Source: Lysobacterales bacterium (GTDB lineage Bacteria; Pseudomonadota; Gammaproteobacteria; Xanthomonadales; Ahniellaceae). From it: a stretch of DNA of 64,000 bases. Positions 7,949-14,050 of the stretch are shown piece by piece. The notes under the pieces are model-generated. The model saw only the letters and a program-made list of their open reading frames with translations. It was not told the DNA's origin and searched no databases. Numbering within the stretch: position 1 is the first letter of the stretch; every line of letters begins with the position of its first letter. Made by a program: the position numbers and the translations under genes. Location: contig JADJCM010000001.1 of the NCBI GenBank assembly GCA_016703225.1, positions 1,736,001-1,800,000 on the forward strand, read 5' to 3'.

Positions 7949-8803
7949 TCAAGTCGGCGACTCCCTGGCACACAGCGCGGAAATCAGGCGAAGCTCCTTC
8001 GATCGGCTCGACCAGAAGCCCGACTTGGACGTGAGTCGCCGCAGGTCGTGCAATTGCTCCGCCCAGTCGCATGCTGGCCTGGTCGATCCGGATCGCACGA
8101 GCAGGGCGATCTCGGCGCTGTTCATCCTTTCTATACTTGGATACAGCGCAATCGAGCGAATCGAGCCGGGTTTGACTCGCTTGGTTTCGGTCCCGGCGAC
8201 GTCGAGCGGTGTGTAGGGAGCGTTCGCCATGACGACGGAAGGCGGCGCAGATGATGGGGTCGCGTCAATCCGCACGGCATTCATCAGTGCGGTATCGATG
8301 AGGCCGCCGTGGTCTCTCTTGATCCGAAATTCTTCAGCGAGTCGCGCCGCCGTTCTGCTTCCTTCGGCGACATGGTGCCGAAACTGCCAGACGCCGGCGA
8401 AGCGAATGAAATCCGTCTGCGTCTCTCGCAGCAGGAAGCCGAGCCATAGCCTGACGACAGCATCCACGTCGGATGCAAGTGGGATCAAGGCGTCGAATTG
8501 GCTCATGGATGCATAGAACTCTGCGGCGCCGCAGGCGAAGTCCGTTGCACGGGCGGATCCAACATCGGCGCCGATCACCACGCTGCAAGCGGCTTCATCG
8601 ACCACTTCGTGTGCTACGTCAGGCCACTCTGGGTCTCGAGGATCAGGAACCGCGATCAGCAAGTCCGAGCGCGATCTCGTGGTCGGACAGCCCGCTACCT
8701 TCAATAGCGCATGGGTTCCAATGCCCGGCGAGTCGGACACTTCGCCTGTCGCCAGCCGGACGACAACGCTCTTTCGAACGCACATCACTTGGCTGATCTT
8801 CAT
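7949..8803 (-). CDS. FtsZ/tubulin-fold-like protein without GTP-binding loops (copy B)
   Basis: About 284 residues from the ATG at 8,803, supported by the paralogue alignment rather than by a clear ribosome-binding site. It is collinear with copy A: SDLLIAVPDPRDPEWPD matches the strand before the missing GGGTGTG loop, FDALIPLASDVDAVV matches the next strand, and a TDFIRFAGV segment stands at the T7-loop place with the second aspartate lost. Its C-terminal half (PPSVVMANAPYTP and RVKPGSIRSIAL) would be the activation domain, followed by ~60 extra residues rich in Ser and Arg. It lies 143 bases upstream of copy A on the same strand, so the two may be co-expressed and form a hetero-pair. Confidence 0.45.
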   Translation of the reverse strand: MKISQVMCVRKSVVVRLATGEVSDSPGIGTHALLKVAGCPTTRSRSDLLIAVPDPRDPEWPDVAHEVVDEAACSVVIGADVGSARATDFACGAAEFYASMSQFDALIPLASDVDAVVRLWLGFLLRETQTDFIRFAGVWQFRHHVAEGSRTAARLAEEFRIKRDHGGLIDTALMNAVRIDATPSSAPPSVVMANAPYTPLDVAGTETKRVKPGSIRSIALYPSIERMNSAEIALLVRSGSTRPACDWAEQLHDLRRLTSKSGFWSSRSKELRLISALCARESPT

Positions 8804-9291
8804 TGCAGATCGGGCCGCAACGGCCCGCCGGAACAGCGCCGAGGCGGCAAGACTTCGAAAGTCGACTCCAGTCTTCTCCACACCCGCATGACACTTCCCG
8901 CCGAGACCACGCGGGCATGTTGGGTGGTGATGCGACATCACGTGTCGCACGGGCTTGCCGTCATCAGGCCGGGATCTGGCATACTTCCCAGAGCGATGCG
9001 ATGCATCACAAGTCCTTCAAGGCGATCTCTGGTCGCTTCTTCAACGCACACTCCCAGATCACGGCAACGCGCCAGCCTTGGGACAGCAGTTCCGATACCA
9101 CTCGCGCATCCCGCGAACGGTTGCCCGCAAGCTTGGCTTGCCGGCCATTTCGGAACACGGCCGAAATCGGTCACGATCGACCGAAACAGGCTGTCACGGC
9201 TTCCCGAAACGACCGGACACGCCTTACCGAAATCGGCGGTCACGATGGACCGAAATACGTACCATGTCGCACCGAACAACCCGTCGCGCGA
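8804..9291. other. 488-base stretch without a supported gene
   Basis: No frame here has a start with a ribosome-binding site or a recognisable product. It should carry the promoter of the FtsZ-like pair at its left end. Its right half holds the array of spaced CCGAAA repeats described separately. I see nothing else. Confidence 0.5.
9161..9277. repeat. Array of CCGAAA repeats at 23-bp spacing
   Basis: CCGAAA occurs at 9,161, 9,181, 9,204, 9,227 and 9,250, with a degenerate CCGAAC at about 9,272. Steps are 20, 23, 23, 23 and 22 bases. Between the copies, TCACGATCGA, TCACGG and TCACGATGGA recur, so the unit is roughly CCGAAAnCGGnnnTCACGATGGA. Multiple spaced repeats of this kind are typical of IS21-family ends, where they bind the transposase. 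No IS21 genes are adjacent, so this is probably an orphan end; the assignment is inferred. Confidence 0.5.
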
Positions 9292-10302
9292 TCAGCGCTT
9301 CGGAAAGGCTGGGCTCAACAGATGAGCGCCGTACTGAAGGAAAAACAGTGCCACTTCCTCGCCAATCAGCAGGCTGACAGGCTTTCCGGTGTCGCTTCGC
9401 AGCTTCGCCAGCGCTTCCTCCAGCGTGGGTCCGGGCCGGGCCGCGGTGGAGACGATCAACCCAGCCTCGGCATCGGGATAGGCCTCGAAGGCCCGCCGGA
9501 TGTCGTCGACGGCCTGCGTGTCCCAGTGTTCGTCGACGAACGACTTGACCTGGACCACGCATAACGTCTGTCCGACCTCGCCAGTCAACGGATGTCCATT
9601 TTCGATGGTCACCAGGATGTCGGCGCCTCGGTCTCCGGCGCCGCCTTGGAGCCGAACATCCACGACTCGCGGCATCGCTTCGAAGATGCTGGCCATCAGG
9701 CCTTCGAGCGAGTAGTTCGGATGGTTGCGCTGGATGTCCTCGGTGATCTTCGCCAAGTGGGGGCGAATGTCCTTGGCCAGAAAACCAAGGTTGGCGGTCC
9801 TGGCTGCCGATGGGAGCGCGCTGCAATCGCCGTTCAGTGCGGCAAGCAGCTCGTCGAACTCGCTTTCCGCCGAGATCTGCCACTGCCGCTTCTGCAATTT
9901 CAGCCGCGCCTGCAGCGCAGGACGCACAAATGACTCATTGCGTCCGAACTCCCTGACGCTCGCCGGATCGACCTTGAAGCGATGATTGAAATCATCGTCC
10001 CGCCATTCCCAGCAATAAGGGGACGTCACCCGCGCCAACGTGCAACGCCCCCAACTCGGGACATTGATGTAGACAACGTGGTCGCCGGGATTTAGGCGAA
10101 GCAGGAAATTCTGGAAGCAGTCCGCTTCGTCAGCCGACAACGACGCGAAACCCTGCGCCTCGATGCGCTGTTGTAGCGATCTCAGGTCCGCAGTTTCGAC
10201 ATAGCTCCAGCCGAACCGGCCTTCGCCCTGTTTCAATGACTCGAAGACGCGGTCCGCATTGTCGGCGTCAACTTTGAGGGCCTGAATTCTGCGTTGCGTC
10301 AT
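9292..10302 (-). CDS. Mrr-like PD-(D/E)xK endonuclease
   Basis: 336 residues from the ATG at 10,302, which has CGGAG eight bases upstream; an in-frame start 63 bases further up has none. The C-terminal domain (residues ~215-330) carries the restriction-endonuclease core: a GGAGDRGADILV strand with the catalytic Asp, a spacer, then CVVQVKSF with the QxK motif of Mrr-type nucleases, and ALFFLQYGAHLL at the end. The N-terminal half (residues 1-150, with FGWSYVETADLRSL and LRLNPGDHVVYINVP) probably recognises DNA or modified bases. Mrr-like enzymes cut methylated foreign DNA. It fits the defence-rich neighbourhood; its specificity cannot be told. Confidence 0.75.
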   Translation of the reverse strand: MTQRRIQALKVDADNADRVFESLKQGEGRFGWSYVETADLRSLQQRIEAQGFASLSADEADCFQNFLLRLNPGDHVVYINVPSWGRCTLARVTSPYCWEWRDDDFNHRFKVDPASVREFGRNESFVRPALQARLKLQKRQWQISAESEFDELLAALNGDCSALPSAARTANLGFLAKDIRPHLAKITEDIQRNHPNYSLEGLMASIFEAMPRVVDVRLQGGAGDRGADILVTIENGHPLTGEVGQTLCVVQVKSFVDEHWDTQAVDDIRRAFEAYPDAEAGLIVSTAARPGPTLEEALAKLRSDTGKPVSLLIGEEVALFFLQYGAHLLSPAFPKR

Positions 10303-10316
10303 GGATGGCTCCGAGG

Positions 10317-10544
10317 TTAGTGCCTGGTGAGATTGACGTTCAACTGAGTGTGGCGAGTACCGCATCTTGAATTCGCTTGGCCCGAGCGAATCCGATCTTG
10401 AGACCCGCCTGGCAGGTAGCGCAGCACGCTGAATTCCGACGCCAGCCAGGGCTCGATCCGCCTGCGGTATTCGTCGAGGCGGACGAGGTTGTTGCTCAGC
10501 GACTGCAACCAGGCGAACGCATCGGGTTTCTCAGCTGTGGACAC
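10317..10544 (-). CDS. Small hypothetical protein
   Basis: 75 codons from a GTG at 10,544. The first 45 residues look protein-like (AFAWLQSLSNNLVRLDEYRR, then IEPWLASEFSVLRYLPGG), while the last 25 are Arg/Thr-rich and look like read-through. It lies just upstream of the Mrr-like gene on the same strand. It may be a truncated N-terminal piece of a larger gene. No family recognised. Confidence 0.3.
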   Translation of the reverse strand: MSTAEKPDAFAWLQSLSNNLVRLDEYRRRIEPWLASEFSVLRYLPGGSQDRIRSGQANSRCGTRHTQLNVNLTRH

Positions 10545-10648
10545 CTGGCGTACTCACTCGGGTTGACTCGGGAGCGACCGATCTTAGCAACGTCCTCCCG
10601 TGATCAAATCGCCACTTCCAGCTTCTTCGATCCGCGGACGATCCGACC

Positions 10649-11263
10649 ATGCGCCTCTATCACCCCGACCGCCCGCAACCGCCACCGAACGATGGCACCT
10701 GGATGCCGGCGCAGTTCGGCTTCAGCGAGACCGAAGTGCGGGTGGCCACCTATGCCGGCATCCTGCTGATGCTGGGCTTGTTTGCCGCCGGGCTGTATTG
10801 GGGCGGGCCGGAGGCGCTTGCGGATCTCAATGGTCTGGTCAAGGCCTTCGGGAAGGTGGGCGCGATCAGCCTGATCGTGTTGGCGCCGCTGACGTACCTC
10901 TTCGTCCACGAGGGCATGCACCTGCTGGCTTTCCCCGACCGTGGCCGCTCGGATGCTTCGCTGGTTGGCGTGCTGCCGTGGGCGGTGTTCGTGCTCTACA
11001 ACGGGCCGATCTCGCCGCGGCAGCTGCAGCGGGTGGTGCTGCGGCCGCTGTGGCTGCTGACGCCACCGCTGTTGCTCTGGTTCTTCTGGCAGCCCGGCGC
11101 CCTCAGCCTTGCGGCCTTGGTCACGCACCTGCTGGGCTGCAAGGGCGACGTGATGATGTACCGCAAGCTCGCGCGCCTCGACGGCGTCGAGACGATCTGG
11201 ACGACCGGACGCGAAGTGTGGTTTCGCAACGCTTCCTCCGAAGCGCGGGAGGGTGATCAGTAA
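10649..11263 (+). CDS. DUF3267-type membrane zinc metalloprotease
   Basis: 204 residues with four or five hydrophobic helices (about residues 35-55, 75-95, 110-125, 135-155). The second carries FVHEGMH, the HExxH zinc motif inside a membrane helix, and a third ligand is plausible in HLLGCKGDVMMYRK near residue 170. This is the arrangement of DUF3267 putative zincin peptidases, which are expected to cut proteins in or near the membrane. No natural substrate is known. It is followed 120 bases later by an unrelated gene; no operon partner is obvious. Confidence 0.7.
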   Translation: MRLYHPDRPQPPPNDGTWMPAQFGFSETEVRVATYAGILLMLGLFAAGLYWGGPEALADLNGLVKAFGKVGAISLIVLAPLTYLFVHEGMHLLAFPDRGRSDASLVGVLPWAVFVLYNGPISPRQLQRVVLRPLWLLTPPLLLWFFWQPGALSLAALVTHLLGCKGDVMMYRKLARLDGVETIWTTGREVWFRNASSEAREGDQ

Positions 11264-11383
11264 CGACCCTTGATCCGCCAGGCCACCACTTCGGATCCGA
11301 CCACGCCCGGTCAAGCCATCGCACGGAGTCCCGGGGATCGACACCCGCTCAAGCTTTGAGACCTCCGGGTGCATGATGCCCCC

Positions 11384-13033
11384 ATGTCCTCCGACGAAGC
11401 CCTGCTGACCCTGCGCATCGAAGGCACCGCCTACGCGGTGTCCATGCGGCGGACGTACGAGCACCACGAGTACCGTCAGGCCTGGCCATTCCCGGCCGCG
11501 GACGATGGCGTCGATGATCCGGCCGTCGTGGTCGACATCGTGCGCTTCGACCATGATCACGAACATCTGGCCGGCTACACGCTGGCGCAACTGCTGCGTG
11601 AGGACGACCCGAGCCCGATCCGGCGTTTCCTACGCGAGCGCGCGCAGCAGATGCCGCGTCTGCAGCCCTGGTTGCGCGGCTTCGGGCAATGGCTGCAGGA
11701 ACGACGGTCGCGGCGTGGCCTGCGCAATCGCCCGGAGCGCTTCCTGCCGACCGATCCAGCGGCACCATTCCGCCTCGTCGGGTTGCGGTCCGCGCTGCTG
11801 GACGCACTCGAGGCCCAAGGCGAGGTGCGCCAGTCCGCATCGGCATGGGTCGGGCGTCTGCGCAACTGGCCCGGTCTGCGCCAGGACGAGCGCGACGCAC
11901 TCGACATCGATGCCGTGCTGGCAAGCCTCCCCGCCGATGCGGGCATCAGCGGACCGGATTTGCGCGCGCTCGTCGACATCGGTGCGCTGCGGCTGAGCGT
12001 CATTCCCGTCACGGTCACCGGCACCACGCAGCTCGACCTGCGCCCCGTGCACGTCGACCTCTGGCGGCGCCTGCCGCGGGCGCGCAAGCGACGCATCAAG
12101 GACGTCGTCGAACTCCTGCGCGACCGAAGTCTCGGCTACTCGCTCGAACGCCGCTGCTGGGACGACCTGTTCGGACCGATGGAGATCTGGCGCGCCTTCG
12201 ATCATCGCGGCGATCCGGTCCGTACCCGCGCCTTCCCGCGCGGCGACTACCCGAACCGCACCGAGGCAATCCGGGCGGCGCAGCGCCACGCCGCGAAGAT
12301 CTATCCAAAGCTGTCGACGCGCGGACGCTGGTCGCATCACCGATTGACCGGTGGTGCCCGGTACCGGGAGTGGCTGGTCACCCTGCCGTGGTATCCGCCC
12401 GGTTATTTCTCCTCCCACTTCGAGCAGCGCAACGTGCTGCTGCACGTGCGTTGCGACGCGCGCGAAAGCCCCGACGGCGAGCGCGTGCTTTTCCTGCAGG
12501 AGATCCAGAGCGACTGGGCGCAGCAGGCGCGGCGCGAGGCACGGCAGGGAACGCTCGCCACGCCAACACCACCATGGTGCGACGAATGGCCGGCGCTGGC
12601 ATTGAAGCTGATGCTGCTGCACGCGGTCGCGCAGGGCTTCGACGCGTTGGCCTGGTCCACCGGCGAAGAACAGGTGCGGCGCTGGGACGGCCTCGGCGCG
12701 CCTGGGCTGCGCGAACTCTACGACCGCACCCTGCCGCGCGAGGCGAAGCGAATGCTCAAGCCGTTCGGCCGGGACGTCGAGCCGATAGCGTTCTACCGCC
12801 CGGTGAATTTCACGATCGAACCGACCGAGGACGGCTACCTCGTTCTCGACGACACGGGTGAAGTCCGCGCCGAGTGCAAGCAGCGGCAGGAGGTCGCTGC
12901 CGCAATCCCCTGCGGCGGCCTCGAAGATGCCGTGACCAAGCCCGGGATCCGCATCGACGCCGACCTGCGCGGTGCGCTGCGCGAACGCGGCTTGTGCGCG
13001 TGGGGCAATGCGATTCTCAAGTCATCCTCTTAG
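11384..13033 (+). CDS. Protein with a domain known from phage large polyvalent proteins
   Basis: 549 residues from the ATG at 11,384; a GTG 15 bases upstream is possible. The N-terminal half (residues 1-280) is Arg-rich and not recognised. From about residue 310 the sequence YREWLVTLP, SSHFEQRNVLLHVRC, VLFLQEIQSDWAQQAR, WPALALKLMLLHAVAQGF and ALAWSTGEEQVRRW runs in the same order as a domain I recall from phage and plasmid giant polyvalent proteins (GGNYREKVLTLP ... SSHFDEPNILAHVR ... LFIEEVQSDWHQ ... IAWTTGEQQ). There it is embedded among methyltransferase, helicase or protease domains; here it is nearly alone. Its activity is unknown. The conserved E-Q-D-W and T-G-E-Q positions suggest an enzyme. 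Confidence 0.65.
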   Translation: MSSDEALLTLRIEGTAYAVSMRRTYEHHEYRQAWPFPAADDGVDDPAVVVDIVRFDHDHEHLAGYTLAQLLREDDPSPIRRFLRERAQQMPRLQPWLRGFGQWLQERRSRRGLRNRPERFLPTDPAAPFRLVGLRSALLDALEAQGEVRQSASAWVGRLRNWPGLRQDERDALDIDAVLASLPADAGISGPDLRALVDIGALRLSVIPVTVTGTTQLDLRPVHVDLWRRLPRARKRRIKDVVELLRDRSLGYSLERRCWDDLFGPMEIWRAFDHRGDPVRTRAFPRGDYPNRTEAIRAAQRHAAKIYPKLSTRGRWSHHRLTGGARYREWLVTLPWYPPGYFSSHFEQRNVLLHVRCDARESPDGERVLFLQEIQSDWAQQARREARQGTLATPTPPWCDEWPALALKLMLLHAVAQGFDALAWSTGEEQVRRWDGLGAPGLRELYDRTLPREAKRMLKPFGRDVEPIAFYRPVNFTIEPTEDGYLVLDDTGEVRAECKQRQEVAAAIPCGGLEDAVTKPGIRIDADLRGALRERGLCAWGNAILKSSS

Positions 13034-13143
13034 CCCGGCTTGCGAATTCTCCCAGGCGGGATTGCGAATCCCCCTCGGGACGACCGCGTCGCCCGGCGCG
13101 ACGCTGGACTCGCCGGATCACGCCGGCCTGCCGGAGCTTCTCC

Positions 13144-13218
13144 ATGAGACTCGTGATCCTGTACTTCGTCCTCGCCCTGATGCTCGCGGCACCGATCGCG
13201 ACCGCGGCCGTGTGGTGA
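13144..13218 (+). CDS. Possible 24-residue hydrophobic peptide
   Basis: ATG at 13,144 with CGGAG nine bases upstream opens a 24-codon frame reading MRLVILYFVLALMLAAPIAT then AAVW. It is one hydrophobic helix or a bare signal peptide. It could be a real membrane micropeptide or the cut-off leader of a lost secreted protein. Length and lack of conservation data keep confidence low. Confidence 0.3.
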   Translation: MRLVILYFVLALMLAAPIATAAVW

Positions 13219-13330
13219 ATCGGGTGGACTGGAACAGCTACCCTGCGCGCGTGACCGCCGACGACATCCCTCAGCCTCGCCGCTACCTCGTCATCAACTT
13301 CGAGGCCACCTGCTGCAGCCATTTCGTTAC
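13211..13330 (+). pseudogene. N-terminal fragment of a DEDDh 3'-5' exonuclease
   Basis: In frame, IPQPRRYLVINFEATCC matches the start of DnaQ/ERI1-type exonucleases (typically xYLVIDLEATC, where the D/E pair binds the catalytic metal). The second base pair of the motif is Asn for Asp here. Homology stops after about 40 codons; the following sequence is hairpin-rich and not exonuclease. It is a truncated gene. Confidence 0.55.
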
Positions 13331-13340
13331 CTCCATGACT

Positions 13341-13416
13341 GCTCCGGTTGCTTCCGGCTGGAGCGGTTGCCGGGCGGGACTTGCACCCACTGGAAAAGCG
13401 CCGCCTTTCACGGCGC
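13341..13416. repeat. GC-rich double-hairpin element
   Basis: Two hairpins follow each other: GCTCCGG(n6)CCGGctGGAGC at 13,341-13,364 and GCGCCG(CCTTTCA)CGGCGC at 13,398-13,416, separated by a GCGGGACTTGCACCC stretch. The layout looks like a dispersed non-coding element that has replaced the 3' part of the exonuclease gene. I recall similar stretches from other gammaproteobacteria but cannot name the family. Confidence 0.35.
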
Positions 13417-13599
13417 ATACCCGAAGCGGTCATTGAGAATCACATAAAGGTGGGCGATTCACCCGTTCGTGGAGGCAAATCCGGTTGACTTACCCAACGA
13501 CGACACTGCCGGCCCGCCCGGCTTACATCGCCCAGTCTTGCGGGATGAGGACTGTGCGAGGAAGCAGCGTCAAAGAAGCGTCGTGGCGGAGACGATAGT

Positions 13600-13975
13600 T
13601 CAGTTCGAATAGAAATCCTCAAGAGGCGCTTTGCCAATCACCTTGCCTTCAAAATGAAGGGTCATTGCGCTTTCGAATATGTTCTGAAGCCGCTTGGTGT
13701 CGTACGCAAGCGCGTGCTCGACTACGGCGGCGTCATGCATTGGAAGCTTGAGGCTCACATCGCGTGTTGACCCAGGCATCGGCTCCGAGACCGTTCCTTG
13801 CCGAGCGCGCGGGACGGCGCATTTGATACGCGACGCCGCCCGTGTCGCCTATGTCTGACGACATTTGCTGCGTCGCATCTAGAAAAACAGCAGCCGTTGG
13901 CGTAAAAGCCCATTGAGCTGTCGGGCCCGTGGTCCGACAGCCTTGCCGAAGTGCGGGGGCGCTGACGCAGTTCAT
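13600..13975 (-). pseudogene. Frameshifted remnant of an unknown gene
   Basis: Reading leftward, one frame from about 13,930 gives QWAFTPTAAVFLDATQQMSS down to GLGADAWVNTR, and from about 13,760 a second frame continues as DVSLKLPMHDAAVVEHALAY, then TKRLQNIFESAMTLHFEGK and a TGA at 13,600-13,602. Both halves look protein-like and join at one point, which suggests a broken gene with a single frameshift. No family recognised. The remaining bases between 13,417 and 13,600 hold nothing I can support. Confidence 0.3.
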
Positions 13976-14050
13976 CGCAAGGCATGTCGTGTGTGCGGCA
14001 TGGGGATTTCGCTATTCATTCTGTCCGACCGGATTTTTGGGGAGGTACGT

